Assembly: GCF_001425085.1 (NCBI RefSeq)
Contig: NZ_LMDN01000001.1
Span: forward strand, 819,100 to 883,099
Reading direction: 5' to 3'
DNA length: 64,000 nt
Source of the DNA: Leifsonia sp. Root4
Lineage (GTDB): Bacteria; Actinomycetota; Actinomycetes; Actinomycetales; Microbacteriaceae
Part shown: positions 35,318 through 43,492 of the stretch, one piece after another
Layout: each line of letters opens with the position of its first letter
Numbering within the stretch: the stretch's first letter is position 1
Notes under the pieces: generated by a model
What the model saw: the letters and a program-made list of their open reading frames with translations, nothing else
What the model was told of the DNA's origin: nothing
Database searches by the model: none
Program-made: the position numbers and the translations under genes

Positions 35318-36274
35318 ATGCCTACGATTCCCGTCATCCTCGACGTCGACACCGGCGTCGACGACGCCCTCGCCATCCTCTTCGCCGTCAAGCACCCCGA
35401 CATCGACGTGCTCGCCATCACCTGTGTTGCGGGCAACGCCTCGCTCGAGCAGGTCGTCGACAACACGCTGAAGATTCTGGATGCCGCGGACGCGCCGGCG
35501 ATCCCCGTCGCCGCCGGTGCGCTGCGCCCGCTGATCGAGCCGGCACGCTCGGCCTCGCACGTGCACGGAGCCGACGGCCTGGGCGGCATCCAGCTGCCAG
35601 CGACCGCCCGCGTTGCCGAGACGGTGAGCGCCGTCGAGTTGATGCGGCGCACGATCATGGACGCCGAACGCCCCGTGACCCTCGTGGCGCTCGCTCCGCA
35701 GACCAACCTCGCCCTGCTGCTTCGCACGCACCCCGAGGTGGCCCCCAAGCTCGAGCGCATCGTGTTCATGGGCGGCTCGGCATCCGTCGGCAATGCGACA
35801 GCCGTCGCCGAGTTCAACGTGTGGCACGACCCGGAGGCGGCCGCCATTGTGCTCGGCTCCGGCGTTCCCACCTTCATGTACGGCCTCGACGTGTTCAACC
35901 AGGTCTCGGTCGAGCAGGATGCCGCCGCCACGCTGGCCGCTGGCGACGACGCCGTCGGGCGCATCGTCGGCGCGCTGCTCGGCAACCGCGTCGCGCTCAG
36001 CGAGGACGCGACCGCCCAGTACACCGGCCTGATCGGCGACGCCGGCGCGGTGTGTGCCCTGGTCGAACCGGAGTCACTGCGCATCGAGAGCCGCCCGGTG
36101 CGGATCGAGCTCGGCGGATACGGCCGCGGTCAGACGATCGTCGACATGCGCATCTACGGCGGAGAGGATCTGCTGCACGGTCTCGCCGAGGAGTGGACGA
36201 GCATCGACATCGCCCTCGACGTCGACGCCCCGCGCTACGCGGAGCTGTTCCTGGAGACGCTCGGCCTGAAGTAA
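35318..36274 (+). CDS. Inosine/uridine-preferring nucleoside hydrolase
   Basis: A 318-residue nucleoside hydrolase. The calcium-binding DVDTGVDDALA (residues 8-18) is intact, with the family HGADGLGG near residue 81 and FNVWHDPEAAAIV near 167. It cleaves the N-glycosidic bond of nucleosides to ribose and base. The ATG lies 6 nt after TAGGCT (35306-35311), indicating a leaderless mRNA. No nucleoside transporter is adjacent. Confidence 0.9.
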   Translation: MPTIPVILDVDTGVDDALAILFAVKHPDIDVLAITCVAGNASLEQVVDNTLKILDAADAPAIPVAAGALRPLIEPARSASHVHGADGLGGIQLPATARVAETVSAVELMRRTIMDAERPVTLVALAPQTNLALLLRTHPEVAPKLERIVFMGGSASVGNATAVAEFNVWHDPEAAAIVLGSGVPTFMYGLDVFNQVSVEQDAAATLAAGDDAVGRIVGALLGNRVALSEDATAQYTGLIGDAGAVCALVEPESLRIESRPVRIELGGYGRGQTIVDMRIYGGEDLLHGLAEEWTSIDIALDVDAPRYAELFLETLGLK

Positions 36275-36305
36275 CCTCTGCTCCGCACGAGCACATCCCT
36301 CACGT

Positions 36306-36391
36306 CGGCTGAGGGAGCGCCAGCGGCCGAAGCCCTCGCACCACGCAGACTGACCGCGTTGTTCGAGGGCTTCGTCGTTCCTCCTCAGCCG
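36306..36391. terminator. nested inverted repeat between convergent genes
   Basis: Outer stem CGGCTGAGG (36306-36314) / CCTCAGCCG (36383-36391) and inner stem CGAAGCCCTCG (36328-36338) / CGAGGGCTTCG (36364-36374), both perfect. It sits between the nucleoside hydrolase stop and the stop of the convergent gene, a position for a bidirectional terminator. Confidence 0.55.
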
Positions 36392-36406
36392 GCGTAGGGA
36401 TCGGTG

Positions 36407-37324
36407 TCAGGCAACAGAGCGGGCGCGCGTGACCGCCGCCAGCAAACGCCCCCGCAGCGCGTTGCCGCGCTCCGTGAAGCCGCGCTGGGCGCGCACGTAC
36501 TCGGCCTTGCCCTCCGGTGTCTCGATGGCGACGGCATCCGCGCCCCACGCGCTGACGTCGTAGGGCGATGCCTGCATGTCGAGCCAGCGGATGTCACGGG
36601 CCAACTCGAAGCTGTCGAGCAGCAGATCCCCCGGCACCAGCGGGCCGAGCTTGGTGGCCCATTTGAAGAGGTCCATGCCGGCGTGCAGGCAGCCGGGCTG
36701 CTCCAGCTCCGGCTGGTTCTCTCGGCTCGGCGACAGCGCATTCAGCGGCGCGGCCTCCGACGTGAAGAAGCGGTAGGCATCGAAGTGCGTGCAGCTGATG
36801 TTTGCAGCCTCGACGACGGCGTCGGTGCCGGCCTGGCCGAGCCGGAGCGGCGCCTGGTGACGGTGTTCGCCCTGGCGGTAGACCATCGCCCACTCGTGCA
36901 GGCCGAAGCAGCCGAAGCGCGCGGTCCGCTCCGCCGTTCGGCTGAGCAGCAGCTGGATGAAGTCGACGCTGGCTGCCCGCGCCGCGAGGAAGGCCCGCGC
37001 GTCGACGGAGACGGACATGGCGGATGCCGCGCGGTACCAACGCCAATCGGAGCGCTCCTTGGCGTCCTCCAGCAGCACGCCGGCGCCCGGATGCCAGCGC
37101 CGCAACGCCGAGATCCTGGTCGGGTAGTACGTGTGCAGGAAGTCCTCCACCGGGTGCTTCTCTCCGCGCTCTGCACGCTCGCGGCGGCCGGCGGTCATGG
37201 CATCGGCCCGCGCCTCGTGGGCGGCCTCGAGCGAGCGCCACTCCGCGCGCGTCAGCACAGCCGGCGCCGACACGACGGGCGCAGGGGGCACGTCGGGTGC
37301 GGCGAGAACGACGGGAACAGACAC
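36407..37324 (-). CDS. Conserved actinobacterial protein of unknown function
   Basis: A 305-residue cytoplasmic protein. Conserved-looking blocks include HPVEDFLHTYYPTRISALRRWHPG, CFGLHEWAMVYRQ and CLHAGMDLFKWATKLGPLVPGDLLLD. Homologues are, to my recollection, sometimes labelled 3-methyladenine DNA glycosylase, but no glycosylase motif is visible, so I do not adopt it. The GTG start at 37324 follows TACCCT (37331-37336 in reverse) by 6 nt, the leaderless pattern. The larger frame upstream overlaps the RibD-like gene on the other strand and is not coding. Confidence 0.75.
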   Translation of the reverse strand: MSVPVVLAAPDVPPAPVVSAPAVLTRAEWRSLEAAHEARADAMTAGRRERAERGEKHPVEDFLHTYYPTRISALRRWHPGAGVLLEDAKERSDWRWYRAASAMSVSVDARAFLAARAASVDFIQLLLSRTAERTARFGCFGLHEWAMVYRQGEHRHQAPLRLGQAGTDAVVEAANISCTHFDAYRFFTSEAAPLNALSPSRENQPELEQPGCLHAGMDLFKWATKLGPLVPGDLLLDSFELARDIRWLDMQASPYDVSAWGADAVAIETPEGKAEYVRAQRGFTERGNALRGRLLAAVTRARSVA

Positions 37325-37477
37325 CGTTCGAGGGTACGCGCTCCTGCTGAGTGCCTGCAGCACGGCACCCATGACCACGGGCATGAACACGGGCACTGGC
37401 ACTGGCGGAACGCCGCGGACGCTCCTAGGCTCGACACGCACTCCACTCAACCCTCGCCCGACACTGAGGAGGCCGCC

Positions 37478-38038
37478 ATGGCCAAGTTGATCTACGACGG
37501 CCTGTGCTCGCTCGACGGATTCACCGCCGATGCGCACGGCAACTTCGATTTCGCGATGCCGGATGAAGAGGTGCACCGTTTCGTGAACGACTACTCGCGG
37601 TCCATCCAGACCTATCTGTTCGGCCGGCGCATGTACGAGGTGATGACGTTTTGGGATTCCGTGGATGACGCCACGGAGCTGCCGGACTACATCAAGGAGT
37701 ACACCTCGATCTGGCAGGCCGCAGACAAGATCGTCTACACGCGCACCCTGACGGAGCCGGCCGGCCCGCGCACCCGGTTCGAGCGCCGCTTCGACGCGCC
37801 AACGGTCAAGGACATGAAGGCGGCATCCGATCACGACATCGGCATCGGCGGCCCGACCCTCGCCTCGCATGCGCTGCGCGCCGGGATCGTCGATGAGATT
37901 CGGGTGATCGTCTCGCCGGTCATCCTGGGCGGCGGGCTGCACATGTTCCCCGCCGATGTCACGCACACGCTCGAGCTCATCGACGAGCGCCGCTTCGCCA
38001 GCGGGGTCGTGTACTTGAGCTACGCGGTGACGGGCTGA
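37478..38038 (+). CDS. RibD C-terminal / dihydrofolate-reductase-like protein
   Basis: A 186-residue protein with the DHFR-like fold of the RibD C-terminal domain: AKLIYDGLCSLDGFTA at the start, FGRRMYEVMTFWD near residue 48 and IGIGGPTLASHALRAGIVDEI near residue 123. Such stand-alone proteins are NADPH-dependent reductases of unknown substrate. A strong Shine-Dalgarno (GAGGAGG) decides the start. No riboflavin genes are nearby. Confidence 0.85.
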   Translation: MAKLIYDGLCSLDGFTADAHGNFDFAMPDEEVHRFVNDYSRSIQTYLFGRRMYEVMTFWDSVDDATELPDYIKEYTSIWQAADKIVYTRTLTEPAGPRTRFERRFDAPTVKDMKAASDHDIGIGGPTLASHALRAGIVDEIRVIVSPVILGGGLHMFPADVTHTLELIDERRFASGVVYLSYAVTG

Positions 38039-38064
38039 GTCGGCCGCAGCGGTTCCGCGCAAAC

Positions 38065-38118
38065 ATCAGCGCGCATCGAAATCAGCGCGCATCGAATCAG
38101 CGCGTACCGAATCAGCGC
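38065..38118. repeat. short tandem repeat, ~15-bp unit
   Basis: About three and a half copies of ATCAGCGCGCATCGA with drift. It lies between two convergent genes and runs into the last codons of the NUDIX-like gene. Confidence 0.7.
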
Positions 38119-38702
38119 AGGGCGCCGACCGCGGCGAGCGCCTGGCGCAGCAGCACGCCGCGGCCGCCCTCCATCTCGGCGCAGACGGCGTCGGATGCCG
38201 CCTCCTCCGGCGTCATCCATGTGAGCTCGAGTGCGTCCTGCCTCGGTTCGCATGTGCCGGTGACGGGCACGACGTAGACCAGCGAGACGGCGTGCTGGCG
38301 GTCGTCGTGGAAGGCGGAGAGGCCCGGCATCGGGAAGTACTCCGCGACCGAGAACGGAACCGGGCTGAGCGGCAGTTGGGGAAACGCCATCGGGCCGAGG
38401 TCCTTCTCCAGGTGGCGGAACAGCGCGTCGCGCACGGTCTCACCGAACATCACGCGCCCGGAGACGAGGGTGCGCGTCATCTCTCCGATCGCGGTCGCCC
38501 GCAGGAGCACCCCGAGCTCCGTCACCTGGCCGAGCCCGTCAACCCGCACGGGAACGGCCTCGACGTAGAGCAGTGGCAGGCGTTCACGGATCTCGGCGAG
38601 TTCGAGATCACTCAGCCAGCCCGGTGTCGATGGCATCGCGGGGCGGGGCGGTTCGGAATCCGGAGTCCACTCGGGGTCGGGATCAGGTGTGCGCACGCTC
38701 AT
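38112..38702 (-). CDS. NUDIX-like (DUF4916-type) protein
   Basis: A 196-residue protein with the NUDIX-like fold; strands such as LLYVEAVPVRVDGLGQVTELGVLLRAT and HAVSLVYVVPVTG are visible. The catalytic NUDIX box (GX5EX7REUXEEXGU) is not recognisable: the segment GRVMFGETVRDALFRHLEKDLG keeps only part of it. It may therefore be inactive or act differently. The ATG at 38702 follows CACAAT by 6 nt. The 3' end carries part of a short tandem repeat. Confidence 0.65.
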   Translation of the reverse strand: MSVRTPDPDPEWTPDSEPPRPAMPSTPGWLSDLELAEIRERLPLLYVEAVPVRVDGLGQVTELGVLLRATAIGEMTRTLVSGRVMFGETVRDALFRHLEKDLGPMAFPQLPLSPVPFSVAEYFPMPGLSAFHDDRQHAVSLVYVVPVTGTCEPRQDALELTWMTPEEAASDAVCAEMEGGRGVLLRQALAAVGALR

Positions 38703-38806
38703 GGCTCCATTGTGTCTCACCGCGCCTCCGCACGCCGCCGCGCGCGCCAATCTGGCGGAGTCGGTGTCAAGATGGAGCGACGAGCTCCCCGGCAGAAAGG
38801 TGTCCG

Positions 38807-39469
38807 ATGCCCGAGACAAGCGACGCGGTCGGCAGCCCGATCCTGCTCAGCGAGCGGCTGCGGCTGCGCCCCGTCACCATCGACGACACCCTCGCGGTGC
38901 AGAGCTACCGGGGGCGGGACGACGTCGTGCGCTATCTCACCCACGAACCGCTCTCGCTCGATGCGACCCGCGACAGACTGCGCGTCGGCGTCGAGCACTG
39001 GCGACGCTACCCAGCGGACTGGTTCAACGCCAACTTCGCGGCCGAGCTGCTGGAGGATGCCACCGACTCGAGCGGAGGCCGCGTGATCGGCGATCTCCGG
39101 GCATGGAACCTCGAGCTCGACGCCAGCGGCCCGGCCACTGAGAGCCCCGACGTGTTCTGGATCGGCTACGCCTTCCACCCCGACATGCAGGGCAACGGCT
39201 ACGCGCGCGAGGCGGCGGCCCGCATGGTGCGCTGGCTGTTCGAGGAGCGCTCGGCTCGCGAGCTGCGCGCCATCTCCTGGGCGCCCAACACGGCGTCGAT
39301 CGCGCTGCTCGAGAAGCTCGGATTCCGCATCTTCCTCGAGCTCCCGGCCGAGGCGGAGGACCACCACAAGAAGTTGCCGGCCGTGCACCTGCGCCTCATG
39401 CACTCCGACTGGGCGGCCGCCCAGGCCGCCATCCGGCAGAGCACCGAACACACGCCGTCCAAACACTGA
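38807..39469 (+). CDS. GNAT-family N-acetyltransferase (RimJ/RimL type)
   Basis: A 220-residue acetyltransferase: LLSERLRLRPVTIDDTLAV at the N-terminus, then WIGYAFHPDMQGNGYAREAA (acetyl-CoA loop, ~residue 125) and PNTASIALLEKLGFR near the C-terminus. It resembles the RimJ/RimL group that acetylates protein N-termini or small molecules. Shine-Dalgarno AGAAAGG; the longer upstream frame lies opposite the NUDIX-like gene. It is followed after 10 bases by the esterase gene, so they probably form one operon. Confidence 0.85.
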   Translation: MPETSDAVGSPILLSERLRLRPVTIDDTLAVQSYRGRDDVVRYLTHEPLSLDATRDRLRVGVEHWRRYPADWFNANFAAELLEDATDSSGGRVIGDLRAWNLELDASGPATESPDVFWIGYAFHPDMQGNGYAREAAARMVRWLFEERSARELRAISWAPNTASIALLEKLGFRIFLELPAEAEDHHKKLPAVHLRLMHSDWAAAQAAIRQSTEHTPSKH

Positions 39470-39479
39470 CAGAGGAATC

Positions 39480-40133
39480 ATGACCGCTCTCCCCCTCGAC
39501 GCCGACGCCGTGCTGTGGTCGGCCAACGAACACGACCGCGTCGACCGCCCGCTGCTGGTTCTCCTGCATGGCTATGGCTCCAACGAGGCCGATCTCTTCG
39601 ACCTCGCGCCCTACCTGCCGCTCGAGCCGGTGATCGCCTCCGTGCGCGCGCCCATCCCCATGGGGCAGGGGCACGCGTGGTTCCCGCTCGGCGCCCAGCC
39701 CGGCGTGCCAGACCCCCAGCTGGTGACGGATGCCGCCCGCGGTGTGCTGGCCTGGCTCGACGCCCTCACGGTGCAGCCCAGCTCCGTCGGCCTGCTCGGC
39801 TTCTCGCAGGGCGGCGCCATGGCCGTGCAGCTGTTGCGGCTGGCGCCATCGCGTTTCGACTACGCCGTCGTTCTCGCCGGTTTCCAGGCCGGCGGCCAGC
39901 AGGCGGGCGACACCGAACTCGGAGCCAGCAGGCCACCGGTGTTCTGGGGCCGCGGCACAGCAGACACGGTCATCTCGGCGGCCGCGATCGACCGCACCCA
40001 GGCGTGGCTGCCCGACCACAGCACCCTCACGGAGCGCATCTACGAGGGGCTCGGGCACTCCGTGTCGCAGGCCGAGCTGGCCGACACGGTCGCATTCCTC
40101 CGTGAACGCTACGCCGAAGCACGAAGCAGCTAG
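39480..40133 (+). CDS. Phospholipase/carboxylesterase family alpha/beta hydrolase
   Basis: A 217-residue alpha/beta hydrolase of the carboxylesterase type. The nucleophile elbow is GFSQGG (Ser near residue 109), the oxyanion loop LLHGYGSNEADLF near residue 23, and the catalytic His is in YEGLGHSVS near residue 188. Substrates are probably small esters. A GAGGA Shine-Dalgarno precedes the ATG, 10 bases after the GNAT gene. Confidence 0.88.
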   Translation: MTALPLDADAVLWSANEHDRVDRPLLVLLHGYGSNEADLFDLAPYLPLEPVIASVRAPIPMGQGHAWFPLGAQPGVPDPQLVTDAARGVLAWLDALTVQPSSVGLLGFSQGGAMAVQLLRLAPSRFDYAVVLAGFQAGGQQAGDTELGASRPPVFWGRGTADTVISAAAIDRTQAWLPDHSTLTERIYEGLGHSVSQAELADTVAFLRERYAEARSS

Positions 40134-40140
40134 CCACGTC

Positions 40141-40179
40141 CTGCGGTTCCGCGCCGCACAGTGTGGCGCAGAACCGCAG
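40141..40179. terminator. hairpin repeat between convergent genes
   Basis: CTGCGGTTC (40141-40149) / GAACCGCAG (40171-40179) plus GCGCC/GGCGC inside, with one mismatch; loop around ACAGTG. A related element is at 43367-43393. It lies between the esterase and the aminotransferase genes, which converge. Confidence 0.6.
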
Positions 40180-40282
40180 CAGCTGGCGCGGAGCGGCCGG
40201 CCGCGCGGAGTGTAGGGCTCAGCACGGCCGACCGGGATGCCCGCCGGCGACCGCGCGGGGGCCGAGGCGGCCGGCGGGCGGC

Positions 40283-41623
40283 CTAGGCGGCGGCGACCGC
40301 TGCGGTGACCACGCTGAGCGCCTCGTCGATGATGGCGAGGGCGCTGGCGACCTCCTCGGCCGTCACGGTGGCCGGCGGCACGACGTGGATGCGGTTGTCG
40401 GCGATGAACGGCAGCAGCCCGCGCTGCAGCAGCTGCGCCTTGAGGGCGCCCATGAACGCGGCGTCGACCGGCATCCGGCTCTCGCTGTCGGCGACGAGCT
40501 CGACCGCCCAGAACACGCCGCGGCCGCGCACCTCGCCGATGACGGCGTGACGCTCGGCGAGCGCGCTCAGGCCGGGGCCGAGGTGGTCACGGCCGATCAT
40601 CGCGGCGTTCTCGACGATCTGCTCCTCTTCGAATGCGGTGATCGATGCGACGATCGACGCGGCGGCGAGCGGGTGGCCGGAATAGGTCAGCCCGCCGGGG
40701 AACACGCGCTCGTCGAAGGTCGCGGCGATCTCCTCGGAGATCACGACACCGCCGACGGGGACGTAGCCGGAGTTGACGCCCTTGGCGAAGGTGATGAGGT
40801 CTGGCACGACGTCGAAAGCGTCGAAGGCGAACCAGTCGCCCGTGCGGCCGAAGCCGGACATGACCTCGTCGAGGATCAGGAGGATGCCGAATTCGTCGCA
40901 GAGCGCGCGCACGCCGGCGAGGTAGCCGGGCGGCGGCACGAGCACGCCGGCCGTGCCGGGGATCGTCTCGAGCAGGATGGCGGCGATGCTCTCTGCGCCC
41001 TCTGCCACGATCGTGCGGCGCAGGTATTCGAGGGCGCGCTCGCTCTCCTGCTCCGGCGTCGTCGCCCAGAAGTTGCTGCGGTAGAGGTACGGACCGAAGA
41101 CGTGCAGGTGCCCGCGGGCGTACTCGTTGGGGATGCGGCGCCAGTCGCCGGTCGCGACGATGGCCGCACCCGTGTTGCCGTGGTACGAGCGGTAGCGCGA
41201 GATCACCTTGTCGCGCCCGGTGTGCAGGCGCGCCATGCGGATCGCATTCTCGTTGGCATCTGCGCCGCCGTTGGTGAAGAACACCTTGCTCATGGTGGCG
41301 GGGGCGTGCGCGAGGATCTTCTCGGCCGCCGTGCCGCGCACATCGCTGGCGTGGGCCGGTGCGAGGGTCGCGAGCTGGGCGAGCTGGTTCTGGATGCCGG
41401 CGATGACGGCCGGGTGCTGGTGCCCGATGTTGACATTGACGAGCTGGCTCGAGAAGTCGAGGTACTCGTTGCCCTCGTAGTCCCAGATCGTCGTTCCCGA
41501 GCCGCCGGCGAAGGCGAGCGGCTTGAGGGCGGCCTGCGCCGACCAGGAGTGGAAGACGTTCGCGCGATCACGCGCGACGGCGTCGGCGTTACTCGTCTCG
41601 CGGGGGCTGTCGAGGGTCGTCAT
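40283..41623 (-). CDS. Class III aminotransferase (beta-alanine/omega-amino-acid type)
   Basis: A 446-residue PLP aminotransferase of the class III family. The Schiff-base Lys is Lys281 (LITFAKGVNSGY), the pyridine-nitrogen Asp is Asp252 (LILDEVMSGFGRTG) and the PLP-phosphate region FFTNGGADANENAIRMAR is near residue 115. The substrate is probably an omega-amino acid or amine. The context, a divergent PucR regulator and an MMSDH gene nearby, favours beta-alanine or a related compound giving a semialdehyde (inference). The ATG at 41623 has a GGAAGGA Shine-Dalgarno; the frame upstream of it overlaps the promoter region. Confidence 0.85.
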   Translation of the reverse strand: MTTLDSPRETSNADAVARDRANVFHSWSAQAALKPLAFAGGSGTTIWDYEGNEYLDFSSQLVNVNIGHQHPAVIAGIQNQLAQLATLAPAHASDVRGTAAEKILAHAPATMSKVFFTNGGADANENAIRMARLHTGRDKVISRYRSYHGNTGAAIVATGDWRRIPNEYARGHLHVFGPYLYRSNFWATTPEQESERALEYLRRTIVAEGAESIAAILLETIPGTAGVLVPPPGYLAGVRALCDEFGILLILDEVMSGFGRTGDWFAFDAFDVVPDLITFAKGVNSGYVPVGGVVISEEIAATFDERVFPGGLTYSGHPLAAASIVASITAFEEEQIVENAAMIGRDHLGPGLSALAERHAVIGEVRGRGVFWAVELVADSESRMPVDAAFMGALKAQLLQRGLLPFIADNRIHVVPPATVTAEEVASALAIIDEALSVVTAAVAAA

Positions 41624-41790
41624 GGGGGTCCTTCCGTGATGGATGCCACCATCCTGTCCCACCGCGCCCGCCCCACCCACTCGACTTCTGTATAGTCACG
41701 CGTAGTTGTCTCAACATATGTACACGGCGCCGGCTGCACGATCCTCACCAGACGGAACCGCATGCGGCACAGAATCGGAAGCGAACAGAG
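41624..41790. promoter_or_regulatory. divergent promoter region, aminotransferase / pucR
   Basis: A 167-bp divergent space with an AT-rich patch at 41688-41726. A -10-like TATAGT is at 41691-41696 for the rightward gene, and TTGAGA (reverse of 41709-41714) may be the -35 of the leftward gene. The patch contains CATATG. It is the natural site for autoregulation by the PucR protein. Confidence 0.4.
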
Positions 41791-43329
41791 ATGCCACCAT
41801 CCATCCGGGCGATCCTGCAGAACCCCGCGTTCAGCGTGCGCGTTGTCAACACCCAGGGCGGGGCTCCCGCTGGGGCGCCGGACGGCGCGCTCGACGAGCC
41901 GCTCAGCTGGGTGCACAGCTCCGACCTGGCCGACCCGACCGAGTTCCTCGAACCGGGTCAGCTGCTGCTCACCGACGGCGCTCAATTCCCGCAGCGGGCC
42001 CGCGCGCAGGAGTACTACGACGCCTACGTCGAGCGGCTCGCCGACCTCGGCATCCGGGGCCTCGGCTTCGCCACGGCCGTGATTCACCCGCAGATCCCGC
42101 CCCGCCTCATCAGCGCCTGTGAGCGCGCCGGGATGCCGCTGCTCGAGGTCTCGAACCGCACGCCGTTCATCGCGATCATCCGCTTCATCTCCGCCGAGCT
42201 CTCGCGCGAGCAGCTGGCGCGCGTGGAATGGTCGCTCAACGCCCAGCGGGCGATCTCCCGCGCCGCCCTCCGCCCCGACGGCCTGCGCTCAATCCTGGCT
42301 GAGCTTGAGAAGCAGCTCGGCTGCTGGGTGCTGCTCTTCGATGCGGCCGGCAACCGGGTGCCGTTCCCGACCCGCCACCCCGTCCCCGGCGACCTCGTCG
42401 ACTTCGTGGCGGATGCCGCGAGACAGGCGCTGAAGAAGGGGACCCGTTCCGCCTCACGCCAGAGCGGGCCGCAGGAGTTCACCCTGCAGACGCTCGGCGG
42501 CGGCAAGCGCCTCCGCGGCGCGTTGGCGCTCGGCACCTCGGAGGCGATGGATCCGGCCGGCGCCGATCTGCTCGGCAGCGTGATCGGCCTCGCCAGCCTG
42601 GCGCTGGAGCAGAACCGCGCTCTCGACAATGCGCGCCGGCACCTCCGGGCCGGCCTGCTCGAGCAGCTCCTCGCCGGCGACCGCGCCGTCGCCGACCGCA
42701 CCGCCGAGAAGGTGTGGGGGCGGCTGCCAGAGGAGCCGATCACGGTCTCTGTGGTGCGCGACGCGCAGCACGGCGACCACCTGCTCGAGGCGTTGGAACT
42801 CGAATCCGACGAGCACCGCGGCGGCGTGTTCTACGCGCAGCGGAACGATCACATCGTCGCGATCGCCGGGGAGAAGCACGGCGGCGATCTGCGCGAGCTC
42901 TTCGCCGCGCACCGGGCGACCGTCGGCAGCTCGACCCCCGTGCGCTACGCCGAGCTGGGCCGCGGGGTAACCGAGGCCGAACGCGCACTGGCGCGGGCGG
43001 TGGAGACGGGTGCCGATGGCGTCGGCTTCACCGAGTTGCTCGGCGACGGCATGCTGGGCCTGCTCGGCACCGACCGGGCCGCAGCCGTCGCCCGCGGTGT
43101 GCTGCTTCCGGTCGTCGGCCACGACGCGAGGGAAGGCACGGCCCTCGTGCCGACCCTCCGCGCCTGGATCTCCAACAATTGCGCATGGGAGCCGACGGCG
43201 CAGCAGCTCGGCATCCACCGGCACACCCTGCGCAACCGCATCGACCTGGCCGGAACCCTGCTTGGGCTCGACCTCGACCTGCTGCAGGATCGCCTGGAGC
43301 TCTGGGCGGCGGTGCAGTTCACCGACTAG
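41791..43329 (+). CDS. PucR-family transcriptional regulator
   Basis: A 512-residue regulator. An N-terminal PucR domain (residues ~5-130, SDLADPTEFLEPGQLLLTDG; GFATAVIHPQIPPRLI) is followed by a GGDEF-like central region and a C-terminal PucR-type helix-turn-helix (TAQQLGIHRHTLRNRIDL, near residue 475). PucR proteins regulate purine, GABA, polyamine and amino-acid catabolic genes. Divergent from the class III aminotransferase gene, which it probably controls together with the downstream MMSDH gene. The start has GGAAG about 10 nt upstream. Confidence 0.88.
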   Translation: MPPSIRAILQNPAFSVRVVNTQGGAPAGAPDGALDEPLSWVHSSDLADPTEFLEPGQLLLTDGAQFPQRARAQEYYDAYVERLADLGIRGLGFATAVIHPQIPPRLISACERAGMPLLEVSNRTPFIAIIRFISAELSREQLARVEWSLNAQRAISRAALRPDGLRSILAELEKQLGCWVLLFDAAGNRVPFPTRHPVPGDLVDFVADAARQALKKGTRSASRQSGPQEFTLQTLGGGKRLRGALALGTSEAMDPAGADLLGSVIGLASLALEQNRALDNARRHLRAGLLEQLLAGDRAVADRTAEKVWGRLPEEPITVSVVRDAQHGDHLLEALELESDEHRGGVFYAQRNDHIVAIAGEKHGGDLRELFAAHRATVGSSTPVRYAELGRGVTEAERALARAVETGADGVGFTELLGDGMLGLLGTDRAAAVARGVLLPVVGHDAREGTALVPTLRAWISNNCAWEPTAQQLGIHRHTLRNRIDLAGTLLGLDLDLLQDRLELWAAVQFTD

Positions 43330-43366
43330 CGCCGCCCGCAGCCTAGTTCCGGCCGAAGGCGGCGCG

Positions 43367-43393
43367 CTCCGCGCCACAGTATGGGGCGCGGAG
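43367..43393. terminator. hairpin repeat between convergent genes
   Basis: CTCCGCGCC (43367-43375) / GGCGCGGAG (43385-43393), a 9-bp perfect stem, loop ACAGTATGG. Loop and downstream sequence (CTGGCGCAACGCG) resemble the element at 40141-40195. It separates pucR from the convergent dehydrogenase gene. Confidence 0.6.
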
Positions 43394-43492
43394 GCCCACG
43401 AACTGGCGCAACGCGAAGGGCGGCCCGGCGCTTGCGCACCGGACCGCCATCTGCATTGCGTGTTGGTCGTTCTCGTGTTGGTCGTTTTCGGG

